Part shown: positions 23,833-33,675 of the stretch, piece by piece
Position numbering within the stretch: the first letter of the stretch is position 1
How the letters are laid out: every line of letters begins with the position of its first letter
From: Saccharibacillus soli
GTDB lineage: Bacteria; Bacillota; Bacilli; Paenibacillales; Paenibacillaceae
Direction: 5' to 3'
Assembly (NCBI GenBank): GCA_002189105.1
Contig: NIOB01000001.1
Location: forward strand, 930,001 to 994,000
DNA: 64,000 nucleotides
Notes under the pieces: model-generated
Told to the model about the DNA's origin: nothing
Seen by the model: the letters and a program-made list of their open reading frames with translations, nothing else
The model's database searches: none
Made by a program: the position numbers and the translations under genes

Positions 23833-26643
23833 ATGAAGACGAAAAAACGCAAACCCGCTCTGCACGCCAACGCCGCAAGATGCTCCGGCCCGACATCCGC
23901 TTCTTCTAATTTCGCAATGGCTCCAATCTGGAAAAAGACGCTGGGAGCCGTGGCGGTTTCGCTGCTGACATTCTCCGCACTCGGCTTCGGTCCATCCGCC
24001 GAAGCAGCGCAGCCATATTCGTCTTACTGGCACCCGAATACGCTGCTGGAATGGTCACCGTCTTCCGATCCCGACGCACCGTTCAACCGGGGGTCGATCC
24101 CGCTGCAAAGCAAGCGTATTCAAGGGGAGCCGGTCAACCCGAACGCCGACAAAAAAGCGGAAGTCATCGCACTGTCAGCTATGTATCCGAGTACAAGCGG
24201 GGCGCCTTCACAGGGATCGGATGTTTTTCACACCTATGCGTTTGGGTTCTGGCAGTATATCGACAAGCTGGTGATGTGGGGCGGATCGGCAGGAGAAGGG
24301 ATTATCGTGCCGCCGAGTGCCGATGTGATCGACGCCGGGCACAAGAACGGCGTTCCTGTCTATGGTACGGTCTTCCTGCCTCAGACGGAACACGGCGGTA
24401 AGATCCAATGGATGCGCGACATGCTCAAGCGCGATGCCGCAGGGAACTTCCCGGTCGCCGACAAATTGATCGAATCGGCACGGTATTATGGGTTCGATGG
24501 CTGGTTCATCAACCAGGAGACACAGGGAGGCACGGCGCAGGATGCGGCAGATATGCAGGATTTCCTGAAATACCTACAGAAGATCAAAGATCCGGGCATG
24601 GAGATTCTCTGGTACGATTCGATGATCGAATCGGGACCGGTTCGCTGGCAGGGCGCACTGAATACGCAGAACGACGGCTTTTTCCAGCAGAACGGGCAGA
24701 AGGTAGCGGACGCGATGTTCCTAGACTTCCGCTGGCAGTCTGCAAGTTATCTGCCGGGATTCCGTTCTTCGTCGGCCGCGGCGGAAGCCCTCGGGCGGAG
24801 TCCTTATGATCTGTTCGCCGGCATTGATGTCGAAGCAAGCGGAACCCAGGGGCGCTATAATTGGCCCGAACTGTTCCCGGCTGGCGGAGCGCCGGTATCG
24901 CTCGGGCTGTATCGACCGGACTGGGCGTTCAAAAGTTCCTCCGGGCCGGAAGATTATCTGGAGCGGGATGAGCGGTTCTGGACTGGCCCTGCGGGTGATC
25001 CCAGCCGCGCAGCTGCGATCGATCCTGCCAATCCTTACGCCTGGCGGGGGATTTCAGCGAATATCGCGGATAAGAGCGTCGTGACAGGGCCGGAATTTAT
25101 CACGCATTTCGGTACGGGAAACGGTCGGGTGTTCGCGGTAAACGGGGAAGTGGTTCGGGAGAAAGAATGGAGCAACCGCAGTATTCAGGACATTCTGCCC
25201 ACCTGGCGCTGGATGACCCGTACCCAAGGCGGCGGCTCGGCGCTTGAACCTTCGCTTGATTTTGTACGCGCTTATTATGGCGGCAGTTCGCTGAAGCTCG
25301 AAGGGAAGCTGACGAAAGACACTTCCACGACGGTCAATCTGTATCGCACGCAGATTCCGGTCGAGAAGACGATGGAGGTTTCGACAGTCATTCACGAGTC
25401 GTCGAAGAACGCTTCCGTGCAGATTGGGCTTTCTTTTGCCGATGCGCCGAACGAATATGTCTTTCTGGAGCCGAAAAATTGGCAGTCTGCGAGTCCAGAT
25501 AAGTCCTGGCAGCGCGGCAGCGTCAAGCTGAATGCCTACAAAGGCCGCACAATCGCGGGCCTTGCACTGAAAATCGAAGGCAAAGCGAATGATCCTGCTT
25601 ACGAGGCTCACATCGGCGAACTGTCCGTCCGCACGGTCAGCGACAATGCGCACAAGCCGGATGCGGTGACGGAGCTGGCCGTGATCGACAGTGATTTCCA
25701 AGGCGGCATTTACGGAGATGCAAGATTGAAATGGACAGCGCCATCGGGAAGCGAGAAGCCAGCGTTCTATCAGATCTACCGCGAGCAGACGGGCGGTGTA
25801 CGCGAGCTGGTCGGTGAGACACCGAACACCGTCTATTATGTACCGGAGATGCGCCGCGCCGACGGCGAAGACAAGACGGCACTGGTTGTCGTCCCGGTCA
25901 ACCGCCATTATGAAGCCGGCAAAGAAAGCCGCGTTTCCTTAGAATGGCCGGCTTATCCCGCGCCGAAAGCCAATTTTGAAGCCAATCATACGCTGATCGC
26001 ACCGGGTGGAACGGTGCAGTTTACCGACCGTTCTTCGGAGGTGACAACGGAATGGGCATGGAGCTTCCCGGGCGGCGAGCCATCTGCCAGCAGTGAGCGC
26101 AATCCGCAAGTCGTCTATCCGGAGGCAGGCGAATATGAAGTTACGCTGATCGCCAAAAACCGGGTCGGGCAGGATACGCTGACCCGCAAAATGATTACCG
26201 TGACAGAAGAAGCGGCTGGCGGCGTATCGGATCTGGCGCGCGGCATGACGGTGACCGCATCGGGCTTCACAAACAGCAGCGAATCGCCGCCAATGGCTGT
26301 GGACGGCGACGACAAGACCAAATGGTGCGCGGTCGGCGATGGCCCGCATACGCTGACGGTCGATCTGGGCAGTGCGCACAAGATCAGCGAATTTGTACTC
26401 AAGCATGCCGAAGTTGGCGGCGAACCGGCGGCGTTCAATACGCGGGCGTTTACACTGCGAATCAGCGACGACGGCAAGAATTGGACCGAGGCTGTCAAAG
26501 TGACGGACAATGCGGCCGGTCTGAGCAAACACGCGATCCCGCTGACGACGGCCCGCTACGTGCAGCTTGTCGTAGATAAGCCGACGCAGGGCGGCGATAC
26601 GGCGGCGCGGATTTATGGGCTTGAAGTGATGGGATTGAAATAG
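23833..26643 (+). CDS. secreted GH85 endo-beta-N-acetylglucosaminidase with PKD and F5/8-type C domains
   Basis: This product of about 936 residues cuts the chitobiose core of N-glycans. After a long basic N-terminus, a signal peptide (WKKTLGAVAVSLLTFSALGF ending AEAA) leads to the GH85 domain. There, GFDGWFINQET at about residues 222-232 holds the catalytic Asn-x-Glu. A beta-sandwich region follows, then a PKD domain (about 710-795, with WAWSFPGG) and a C-terminal F5/8 type C / CBM32-like domain (about 800-936). ATGs at 23821 and 23833 are both possible; GGGAGG is too close to the first, so the second is used. It is the last gene of ABC operon 1. It would act outside the cell on high-mannose or hybrid glycans, feeding the transporter and GH38 enzymes. 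Confidence 0.92.
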   Translation: MKTKKRKPALHANAARCSGPTSASSNFAMAPIWKKTLGAVAVSLLTFSALGFGPSAEAAQPYSSYWHPNTLLEWSPSSDPDAPFNRGSIPLQSKRIQGEPVNPNADKKAEVIALSAMYPSTSGAPSQGSDVFHTYAFGFWQYIDKLVMWGGSAGEGIIVPPSADVIDAGHKNGVPVYGTVFLPQTEHGGKIQWMRDMLKRDAAGNFPVADKLIESARYYGFDGWFINQETQGGTAQDAADMQDFLKYLQKIKDPGMEILWYDSMIESGPVRWQGALNTQNDGFFQQNGQKVADAMFLDFRWQSASYLPGFRSSSAAAEALGRSPYDLFAGIDVEASGTQGRYNWPELFPAGGAPVSLGLYRPDWAFKSSSGPEDYLERDERFWTGPAGDPSRAAAIDPANPYAWRGISANIADKSVVTGPEFITHFGTGNGRVFAVNGEVVREKEWSNRSIQDILPTWRWMTRTQGGGSALEPSLDFVRAYYGGSSLKLEGKLTKDTSTTVNLYRTQIPVEKTMEVSTVIHESSKNASVQIGLSFADAPNEYVFLEPKNWQSASPDKSWQRGSVKLNAYKGRTIAGLALKIEGKANDPAYEAHIGELSVRTVSDNAHKPDAVTELAVIDSDFQGGIYGDARLKWTAPSGSEKPAFYQIYREQTGGVRELVGETPNTVYYVPEMRRADGEDKTALVVVPVNRHYEAGKESRVSLEWPAYPAPKANFEANHTLIAPGGTVQFTDRSSEVTTEWAWSFPGGEPSASSERNPQVVYPEAGEYEVTLIAKNRVGQDTLTRKMITVTEEAAGGVSDLARGMTVTASGFTNSSESPPMAVDGDDKTKWCAVGDGPHTLTVDLGSAHKISEFVLKHAEVGGEPAAFNTRAFTLRISDDGKNWTEAVKVTDNAAGLSKHAIPLTTARYVQLVVDKPTQGGDTAARIYGLEVMGLK

Positions 26644-26676
26644 GATGTGCAGGAAGGATTAGCTTTGTATCATCAG

Positions 26677-26713
26677 AAAAAAGGCTGTCAATGTGGAATC
26701 GGCAGCCTTTTTT
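26677..26713. terminator. bidirectional terminator between GH85 and the msr operon
   Basis: AAAAAAGGCTG and CAGCCTTTTTT form the stem, with T runs on both strands. It serves the convergent GH85 (plus) and msrA (minus) genes. Confidence 0.9.
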
Positions 26714-26784
26714 GTCGTGGAAGGAGAGGAAGTGGCTGAGTTAGCCGTGGTTAGGTACTGTCATATAATAATAGAAGAAACTTC

Positions 26785-27507
26785 TCAAGATTCATCCAGC
26801 GCGTGCAGATCGATGGGACAATAGCCGTTCGGGTGTTTCTCCAAATAATCCTGCTGACTTTCGGCTGCAACCACGAAACGGGCGAGCGGCAGCATTTCGG
26901 TCACGATCGGCTTGTTATATTTCGATTGTTCACGCTCAAGCGCCGCTTCGATGATCGGAAGATCGGCGGCATCTGTATAATAGACGCCCGAGCGGTACTG
27001 CGCGCCGATGTCTTCGCCCTGCCGATTCAAGCTGGTCGGATCGATCACGCGAAAAAAATCACCGAGCAGTTCGGGCAGCGGCAGACGCGCCGGATCGTAG
27101 GTGACGCGGACGGTCTCCGCATAGCCTGAAGGCGGCGTGTCGGGCGGCTTTTCTTCGAGAAAATCGGCGGAAGACCTGGCAGATTCGGAAGCTGCGGAGT
27201 TCACCGGATTGCCGCTGGGGACGTCCTTGGAACCTTCTGCTCTGCCGTAAGCATAACCCACCGTTGCGTCTGCTACTCCATATAGACGAGACAGATAGGC
27301 TTCGACGCCCCAGAAGCAGCCGCCCGCCAAGTCGATCGTCCGGAGGTTCGCTTGTGAATAATCGACGCCGTCATTGGGATTGGCGAATGCGGCCGGAGAA
27401 TCGGGATCGGGGCGGCTCTGGGCTTCGCCGTTAGTGGACAGCGCGGTGTACAGCAAGAAGATGGCACCAGCGGCAGCTATCCCTAGAAGCCAACGTGCGC
27501 GTTTCAT
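26785..27507 (-). CDS. msrA: membrane-anchored peptide methionine sulfoxide reductase A
   Basis: This 240-residue MsrA reduces methionine-S-sulfoxide. An N-terminal helix (ARWLLGIAAAGAIFLLYTAL) anchors it facing outward. The catalytic motif [19 protein letters not shown] is intact, and YRSGVYYTD and HPNGYCPIDLHAL, with the resolving region, are present. Compared with the MsrAB copy, it has an extra acidic/Ser-rich insert at about residues 95-130. The ATG at 27507 has GGGAGG nine bases upstream. It is the last gene of ccdA - thioredoxin - msrAB - msrA. Two MsrA domains in one operon suggest partly different substrates or division of labour (inference). Confidence 0.92.
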   Translation of the reverse strand: MKRARWLLGIAAAGAIFLLYTALSTNGEAQSRPDPDSPAAFANPNDGVDYSQANLRTIDLAGGCFWGVEAYLSRLYGVADATVGYAYGRAEGSKDVPSGNPVNSAASESARSSADFLEEKPPDTPPSGYAETVRVTYDPARLPLPELLGDFFRVIDPTSLNRQGEDIGAQYRSGVYYTDAADLPIIEAALEREQSKYNKPIVTEMLPLARFVVAAESQQDYLEKHPNGYCPIDLHALDES

Positions 27508-27585
27508 CAGACGCAACCTCCCTTTTATAAAAATAAGGCCGTGCCCGCCAGATCTGCGCGGACACGGCTTAGATGCCGCAATTGG

Positions 27586-28818
27586 TTATTTCGCTACGCT
27601 AATCAGATAGCCGTAGCCTTCTGCGTTCATATCGGCCAGCGGTACGAAGCGAATGGAGGCGCTGTTGATGCAGTAGCGCTTGCCGCCGCGATCTGCCGGG
27701 CCGTCGTCGAAGACGTGGCCAAGATGGATGTCGCCGGAGCGGCTGCGCACTTCGGTGCGGACCATATTATAGGCGGTATCTTCTTTGTACGTCACGACTT
27801 CCGGAACGATCGGCTTCACAAAGCTCGGCCAACCGCATTGGGAATCGTATTTGTCTTCGCTGGCGAACAGCGGCTCGCCGGTGGAGACATCGACGTAGAT
27901 GCCTTTTTCGTACGTATCCCAATATTCATTGGAATAAGGGTGCTCCGTATCCTGCTCAACCGCAACCTTGTATTGAATATCGGTCAGCAGCTTCTTGAGT
28001 TCTTCGGGACTGCGCTTCGGATAATCCGCCGGATCAATCACGATCTTGCCCGCAGCTTTGGTTGCAGCCGCTGATTTCGTGCCTGTGGACGTTACCCCTG
28101 CTGCCGATGTATCCCCGGACGTTCCATTCGGGTCAGCTGGAATCTCCTGATCTTCCAGAATGCTCATGTCGATATGGCAGTACCCGTTTGGATTTTTCTC
28201 CAGATAATCCTGATGATACTCTTCCGCCTCGTAGAAATTCTGAAGCGGCAGCACTTCAGTGACAATCTTCTGGTTATAGCGTTCCTGCTCCTTGGCAATG
28301 ACCGATTCGATCACGGATTTTTCGCTCTCGTCCGTATAATACACGCCGGAACGGTACTGGATACCGCGGTCATTGCCTTGTTTATTTTTACTGGTTGGGT
28401 CGATGACTTTGAAGAATTGGGCCAGCAGTTCGTCCAGGGAGATCCGTGCGGGATCGTAAGTGACTTCGACCGTCTCGGCAAAGCCACGGTCACCTTTCAC
28501 CACGTCTTCGTAGCTTGGATTCTCGCCGCTACCATTGGCATAGCCTGATACGGCATCCTGTACGCCATAAATCCGTGCCATATAAGCCTCAACGCCCCAG
28601 AAGCAGCCGCCCGCCAGATAGATTTTCTTCAGCTTGGCCTTGGAATAATCGACGCCCTCATTGGGATTGGCGATGCTGGCCGCCGTCACATGCTCTGATG
28701 AAGCGCTGGAGGTGTTCTTGCCGCCAAGCCCCGATGTGGAACAGGCCGAGACCAGTAGAGCGAGCACGACCAACGACAACAACGAGAGCCAGGCAGCAGG
28801 CCGGGTTCTTTTATTCAT
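27586..28818 (-). CDS. msrAB: lipoprotein methionine sulfoxide reductase A/B fusion
   Basis: This 410-residue lipoprotein (lipobox LLVSAC, Cys near 26) joins an MsrA domain ([19 protein letters not shown], about 70-215) to an MsrB domain (about 265-410). It reduces both S and R sulfoxides of exported proteins. The MsrB part has the CGWPSF segment and catalytic Cys in [11 protein letters not shown]. An Ala/Thr/Ser/Lys linker separates the two. The ATG at 28818 is supported by AAGGGAG; the frame runs further up without a site. The operon neighbours, a thioredoxin-like lipoprotein and CcdA, are the expected electron donors, as in the pneumococcal Etrx/CcdA/MsrAB2 system. Confidence 0.95.
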   Translation of the reverse strand: MNKRTRPAAWLSLLSLVVLALLVSACSTSGLGGKNTSSASSEHVTAASIANPNEGVDYSKAKLKKIYLAGGCFWGVEAYMARIYGVQDAVSGYANGSGENPSYEDVVKGDRGFAETVEVTYDPARISLDELLAQFFKVIDPTSKNKQGNDRGIQYRSGVYYTDESEKSVIESVIAKEQERYNQKIVTEVLPLQNFYEAEEYHQDYLEKNPNGYCHIDMSILEDQEIPADPNGTSGDTSAAGVTSTGTKSAAATKAAGKIVIDPADYPKRSPEELKKLLTDIQYKVAVEQDTEHPYSNEYWDTYEKGIYVDVSTGEPLFASEDKYDSQCGWPSFVKPIVPEVVTYKEDTAYNMVRTEVRSRSGDIHLGHVFDDGPADRGGKRYCINSASIRFVPLADMNAEGYGYLISVAK

Positions 28819-28889
28819 GCGCGAAACTCCCTTCTGGATGAGTGGAACTTGTCTGTTCAAGATTCAGACCAAGATTCAGAAATGTCTGG

Positions 28890-29429
28890 TTAAGGAATAT
28901 CCTTGAAGTTCGCAGCAATTGTCGCATTGTCGTTATGGCCCGGCACGGTCTTCGTCAGATTGCCGCTCGAATCAACATAGAAGGACGTGGGATAGGCGCG
29001 AACGCCAAACTGCTGCGCATATTTGCCGCCTTCATCCAACAGTACGGTCGTGTTTTTTTCGTCCAGGCCGGAGAACCATTTCTTGAAATCGGCTTCGGAC
29101 TTTTCGCCTTTGAAATTCGGGGCGACGATGCTGATGACTTTAAAATCATTATCCTGTCCAGCAAGCGTATTGAGTTCATCCATGCCGGCGAGGCAGATCG
29201 AGCACCAGGAAGCCCAATATTTAATGTAGACTTTCTCACCCTTGAAATCGGCCAGTTTGACATCGCTGCCGTTCAAGTCCTTGAGATCAAACTGCGGAGC
29301 AGCGTTTGCGCTCGATGCCGCTGCGCCGCCGGAAGCGGTAGTTGAACCATTTTGTCCACAGGCGGTCAGCAGCGACACGGCGCAGAACAATGACAGCAGG
29401 GGAAGCCAGAATTTTTTGACGGAAAACAA
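28890..29429 (-). CDS. thioredoxin-like (TlpA/ResA family) lipoprotein
   Basis: This 179-residue extracytoplasmic redoxin has lipobox SLLTAC, a Ser/Ala linker, then a thioredoxin fold with active site WASWCSICLAGMDEL and the cis-Pro loop AYPTSFYVD. It would pass electrons from CcdA to the Msr enzymes. The start is a TTG at 29429 with AAGGAG nine bases upstream. The in-frame ATG at 29438 directly abuts that site and is less likely. It lies 71 bases downstream of ccdA and 71 upstream of msrAB, in one operon. Confidence 0.92.
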   Translation of the reverse strand: MFSVKKFWLPLLSLFCAVSLLTACGQNGSTTASGGAAASSANAAPQFDLKDLNGSDVKLADFKGEKVYIKYWASWCSICLAGMDELNTLAGQDNDFKVISIVAPNFKGEKSEADFKKWFSGLDEKNTTVLLDEGGKYAQQFGVRAYPTSFYVDSSGNLTKTVPGHNDNATIAANFKDIP

Positions 29430-29500
29430 ATGAGCCATCTCCTTCTGAAATCAAGAATATGTTCCGAAATCAAAAATATGAATCCCGAAACGGGAATCGG

Positions 29501-30229
29501 TTAAGACTGGAACGCCGCGGTGAGCACCGCCAGATTGTTGGTCATGAGCAGGATGCCCATCGCAATGAGCACAATGCCGGAAACAACCTTGATCTTGCCC
29601 ATGTACTTGTACAGGTTCTTGATCCGCCGCAGCAGCAAATCCGAGAACAGCGCCAGCACCAGGAAAGGAACCGCCATACCCACGGTATAGACAAACATCA
29701 TCCAGACGCCGTATCCCGCAGAACCTCCGCCCGCTGCCACACCAAGTACAGCAGCCAATACAGGGCCGATGCAGGGTGTCCAGCCGAAGCTGAATGTAAG
29801 GCCAAGCAGGAAGGCGCCCAACCAGCCCTGCTGCTTCTGGGTATCGAAGGTTAAGCGCTTCTCCTTCTGCATGAACATAAAATTGAGCACGCCCGTCTGA
29901 TGAATCCCAAACAGGATCACAACTGCGCCGCAGACGATCATAAACCAGGAACTGTTGATGACTCCGCCGAGTGCACCCGCGCCAAAGCCCAACAGCAGGA
30001 ACACGGTGGACAGTCCCAGAATAAACAGCAGCGTTCGGCCGATCAACCGGGGATCGACACGGAAACGGGGTGCAGTAGACCCATTGGCTGAAGAAGTACG
30101 AAGTCGATCTGCTTCCGAACCGCCAAGAAATGCGAAATAAACAGGCAGCATCGGAAAGATGCACGGCGAGAAGAAAGAAAGAATACCCGCCGCAAGCACG
30201 CTTCCGACATATAAGGATTCTGTTGCCAA
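29501..30229 (-). CDS. ccdA: CcdA-type cytochrome c biogenesis / thiol-disulfide transporter
   Basis: This 242-residue membrane protein has six helices. The conserved cysteines lie in FSPCIFPMLPVYFAFLGG and FGWTPCIGPVLAAVLG. CcdA moves reducing equivalents from cytoplasmic thioredoxin across the membrane. The start is a TTG at 30229 behind GGAGGTGAC, a strong site. It is first in the operon with the thioredoxin lipoprotein and two Msr enzymes, so its job here is repair of oxidised exported proteins rather than cytochrome maturation. Confidence 0.93.
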   Translation of the reverse strand: MATESLYVGSVLAAGILSFFSPCIFPMLPVYFAFLGGSEADRLRTSSANGSTAPRFRVDPRLIGRTLLFILGLSTVFLLLGFGAGALGGVINSSWFMIVCGAVVILFGIHQTGVLNFMFMQKEKRLTFDTQKQQGWLGAFLLGLTFSFGWTPCIGPVLAAVLGVAAGGGSAGYGVWMMFVYTVGMAVPFLVLALFSDLLLRRIKNLYKYMGKIKVVSGIVLIAMGILLMTNNLAVLTAAFQS

Positions 30230-30469
30230 AGAAGCGTCACCTCCGAACTTGAATTTTTGGGATGTCAGGCAATCACGGCTTACATCTTATTGTACGCAAA
30301 AAGATCGAATTTGGATTAGTTTGTCGAAAGATTTAATTGCAGAAATTGGAGAAACCCGATCAGGCACCCGGAAACGGGCAAGAGGGGCTTTTTTTGTGAG
30401 ATGAAGGTGAAAAGCATTGTATTGGATGATAAAATATGTAACTTTATAAGGAGATTAGGAGGTGTGCCC

Positions 30470-33007
30470 GTGTCCAGAAGTTGGTTTAACCGGCTGACGT
30501 TTTCTTACCTGCCCATTCTCATCATCGTGCCGGCGGTGCTCATGCTCCTGTTTTTGGCCGGTTCGGCGGAATTGTCCAAACGGGAAACGGCGCGGGCCAA
30601 CGAAGTCTTTTCGCGCCAGGCCGTACAATCGCTTGACTATTCGTTTCGTTCGATTGGCGAAATGATGAATCGGGAGATTGTATCGGGCGAGTTCGAGTCA
30701 TTCTTCTCGGCGTCCGCCAACCCTTATCTTGCTGCCAATGAGGCATCAACGCGGCTGGTTCGGCTCAAACTGACCAATCCATTGATCGATTCGCTCTATC
30801 TCTATCGACTGTCGGACGGGACGGTACTGGGGAATCAATCGATTGGATCTTTGGAAAACTTCCCGGACCGGGTATTTATCGAGCGTGCAGCAGCAGGGCC
30901 GCTGCCTACCGGATGGTCACAGCCGCGCGAATTGCATTTATCCGGCAGCCCACCCCGATCGGTAGTGACGCTCACGCGAGGAATTCCGCTGCTAACCGGT
31001 GAGCGGGGATTGATGGTAGTCAATGTCTCGCTGGATTCGGTACGTGACCTGCTGCGGGAGATGATTGGAACGGAGACGAGCTTTATTCATCTCTATACGG
31101 CAGAAGGCCAGTTGATGCTGGGAACGGAAGCGGAATTAACGGCGACAGGCACGGAGAATTCGGGAAATCGCCGGGCGGCGGAAGAAGCCAGGGAGAGAGA
31201 ACTGTCTTCGGCTGCTTCTTCCTACACCGGCTGGGAAATACGCAGCGGATTGTCGGACGATTCGTTCTCGGGAATTCTGATGAATATCTGGTATGCCTGG
31301 ATTGCCGGAGCCGCCTTGATTGTCATTCTTGGCGTGATCTGGACCGCCCAGGTGTCGCGGCGCAATTATGAGCCGGTCGTGCGGCTGCTTCAGCGGCTGG
31401 ACGCGCTGCCGCCAGGAACGGTTGAGGCGGCGGCAGCCCTGACGGAAGCTGCGCAGCTGGAGCCATCAAGGTCGGCGGATGTAGAGTCTCCCGAATTGGA
31501 AGAGACTGGCGATTCCCGGCAGGATTCCCCTCCAGCCAAGCCCGATCGTTCAGAGCGTAGAGGGCGAAGAGTGCAGCATCCAGACGAATTTGCCCGCATT
31601 GAATCGACGCTCCGTGCGATGATTGCGCGCGCCGAAGCCGATCGGCAGCGCCAGCAGGAAGATATTGTATATCGACGGCGGGAGTTTTTCCGCGAACTGA
31701 TGGACGGGTCGCGTGTGGTCGGAGCGGAGGAGTGGGCGGCGGAGACGGCGAGATTGGACGTGGAGGGGAGATCGCAGAGCCTCGCGGCGCATCCTGCATT
31801 TGGCTTGGCAGTGATCGGTCTGCTGGAGATTGACCGCCCGGAGGAATTCAATCAGGCTTATTCGGAGCGCAGCCGTGAGCTGCTGCGTTATGCCCTCGCC
31901 AGCGCCGCTGGCGAGCTTGCCGCGCAGCGTGGGATTCGGCTGTGGGCGGAATGGCTGCCCGGCGGACGTCTGGGGCTGCTGCTTCGCTTCGTGGATGATG
32001 CTGCGGCAGCGTCATCATCGCGGGAGGCACCCCTCCGCGAAGGTGAGCCTCGCCCAGAGATACCGCTTCCTTCGGACGAAGCGGGAGAGCGCAGCGCGGC
32101 TGATCCTGCCGCGCTGGATGGGGTATCGGCGGCGATCGACCTGGCCGCCGAATTGGGTTCCTGGGTCGCCGCGCATCTGAAATGCACGGTGACCGTGGGG
32201 CTGGGCGACGAGATTCTGTCGCCGGAAGAGATGGGCCGGGGCTTCCGCGAAGCTGCGGAAGCGCTGGGCTACAAATCGACGCTTGGCGGTGCCCGCGTCA
32301 TCGCCCGCCGGGAGCTGCGCCGGGGGGCGGCCGCCGAGCTGTACGGCGTGCTGCGTACCATCCGTGAGTTCGCCCAGGCTTACCGCATGGGCGAACCCGT
32401 CTGGCAGGAGAGGCTGGACAAGCTGCTGGGCGAACTTCGCGCCGAGCCGCTGTCCAAGGACGACCTGTCTGCCCTGATGAACGTACTGGCCTATCAGCTG
32501 CTGCGCGAGATGATGGAGCTGCCGGGCGAAGCCCGGGAGCTGTGGCGCAGCGAAGCAGCGCCCCGCTTGAGCGCGGCACTGGAGCATTACGATACGCTCG
32601 ACGATCTGGAGAGCGCCGTACGTGGACTGCTCGGCGATTATGCCGTGCGGCTTCGCCTGCTGCGCGAGAGCCGCAGCAGCCATGTCACCTTGCAGGAAGT
32701 CCGGGCGTATATCGACGCCAACTACAGCGACCCCAATCTGTCGCTGTCGTCGATTGCCGATCGATTTGGGCTGAGTCCCAGCTATTTGAGCCGATTGTTT
32801 AAGGATGCTTTTGGCGCCAACTTCGTGGATTATCTGGCCGCCGTACGCATCGATGCCGCGAGGCAGCTGCTCAAGGAAACCCAGAATCCCATTCAGGACA
32901 TCGCCATTCAGGTGGGGTATGCCAATTATATGTCGTTTAGCCGTGCGTTTAAGAAGATGGCTTCGACAACGCCGGGCGAATACCGAACCCGCAGCCGAAC
33001 AGAATAA
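30470..33007 (+). CDS. membrane-bound AraC-family regulator (YesS-like)
   Basis: This 845-residue regulator has TM1 at about 13-35 and an extracellular sensor domain (about 36-270). TM2 (IWYAWIAGAALIVILGVIW, about 275-300) is followed by a cytoplasmic linker region and a C-terminal AraC domain. The AraC domain has two helix-turn-helix motifs (LSLSSIADRFGLSPSYLSRLF and IQDIAIQVGYANYMSFSRAFK). It resembles YesS-type one-component sensors that control Lpl-type transporters. The start is a GTG at 30470 with AGGAGG seven bases upstream. The cytoplasmic part contains Ala/Glu/Arg-rich low-complexity stretches. The likely target is the second ABC operon beginning at 34470 (inference from position). 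Confidence 0.9.
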   Translation: MSRSWFNRLTFSYLPILIIVPAVLMLLFLAGSAELSKRETARANEVFSRQAVQSLDYSFRSIGEMMNREIVSGEFESFFSASANPYLAANEASTRLVRLKLTNPLIDSLYLYRLSDGTVLGNQSIGSLENFPDRVFIERAAAGPLPTGWSQPRELHLSGSPPRSVVTLTRGIPLLTGERGLMVVNVSLDSVRDLLREMIGTETSFIHLYTAEGQLMLGTEAELTATGTENSGNRRAAEEARERELSSAASSYTGWEIRSGLSDDSFSGILMNIWYAWIAGAALIVILGVIWTAQVSRRNYEPVVRLLQRLDALPPGTVEAAAALTEAAQLEPSRSADVESPELEETGDSRQDSPPAKPDRSERRGRRVQHPDEFARIESTLRAMIARAEADRQRQQEDIVYRRREFFRELMDGSRVVGAEEWAAETARLDVEGRSQSLAAHPAFGLAVIGLLEIDRPEEFNQAYSERSRELLRYALASAAGELAAQRGIRLWAEWLPGGRLGLLLRFVDDAAAASSSREAPLREGEPRPEIPLPSDEAGERSAADPAALDGVSAAIDLAAELGSWVAAHLKCTVTVGLGDEILSPEEMGRGFREAAEALGYKSTLGGARVIARRELRRGAAAELYGVLRTIREFAQAYRMGEPVWQERLDKLLGELRAEPLSKDDLSALMNVLAYQLLREMMELPGEARELWRSEAAPRLSAALEHYDTLDDLESAVRGLLGDYAVRLRLLRESRSSHVTLQEVRAYIDANYSDPNLSLSSIADRFGLSPSYLSRLFKDAFGANFVDYLAAVRIDAARQLLKETQNPIQDIAIQVGYANYMSFSRAFKKMASTTPGEYRTRSRTE

Positions 33008-33119
33008 TATTGGTCGTATACGCAGAGATAAAGAGAGCAAAAGGTCATAGATTGGGTAATACGTAAAAGAGAAGTTAAGCAGCAAGCCTACTTCACAGAG
33101 ATGAGAGGAGCTAATGAAT

Positions 33120-33425
33120 ATGCCAGATACAGAGAAAAATGCAATTATCGTCGGTGCCGTTGCGGGGGCACTGATTGGAGCCGGTCTTGCCGTTCTGGTT
33201 GCCGCTCAAGAAGGCGCTTCCCTACGCGACAAATTCATGAACACGGTGAACCTGCTCAAGGATCAAGGGCAGATGCTCAAGGAGCGCAGTGGAGAGCTGC
33301 AGGAGAAGAGTCAGGAGATCAAGGGTCTGCTCGCCGAGTCGATGGACGTTGTGAAGGAGTTCAAAGAAGAAGCGACTTCCGCCGCGTCGGACATCAAGAG
33401 CGAGGTACAGGGATTCCGTTCTTAA
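33120..33425 (+). CDS. YtxH-domain protein
   Basis: This 101-residue protein has one N-terminal glycine/alanine-rich membrane helix (AIIVGAVAGALIGAGLAVLVA) followed by a long amphipathic coiled coil (LKDQGQMLKERSGELQEKSQ onward). That is the YtxH pattern of general-stress proteins. The ATG at 33120 is nine bases after GAGGAG; an ATG two codons earlier is also in frame. It stands alone, followed by a terminator. Confidence 0.85.
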   Translation: MPDTEKNAIIVGAVAGALIGAGLAVLVAAQEGASLRDKFMNTVNLLKDQGQMLKERSGELQEKSQEIKGLLAESMDVVKEFKEEATSAASDIKSEVQGFRS

Positions 33426-33473
33426 TTGCAGCGACAAGGGGAGAGGTTCAGCCCCAATCTGTGAAGTTCCAGT

Positions 33474-33510
33474 CCATTTCCGTGCAGTTTCGGGAATGGG
33501 CTTTTTATTT
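33474..33510 (+). terminator. terminator of the ytxH-like gene
   Basis: CCATTTCCG and CGGGAATGG pair, followed by GCTTTTTATTT. Confidence 0.75.
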
Positions 33511-33675
33511 GTGCAGCGGGGAAAGCGTGATCTGAAGCCGCCAACAGCAGGGAGGGGAGGATCGACTTTATCTTTTCGACATGTACGGTAACCCTTCTTG
33601 TGGGATCTGCGTCTATACGCTTGTACAGATTCGGCAACACTATGGATCTGAAATCTGTCAAACGGAGGTACTCTC

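Noticed and set aside
33053-33060. GGGTAA as a sigma-B -10 box before the ytxH-like gene
   Set aside because: No GTTT-type -35 element at the right distance.
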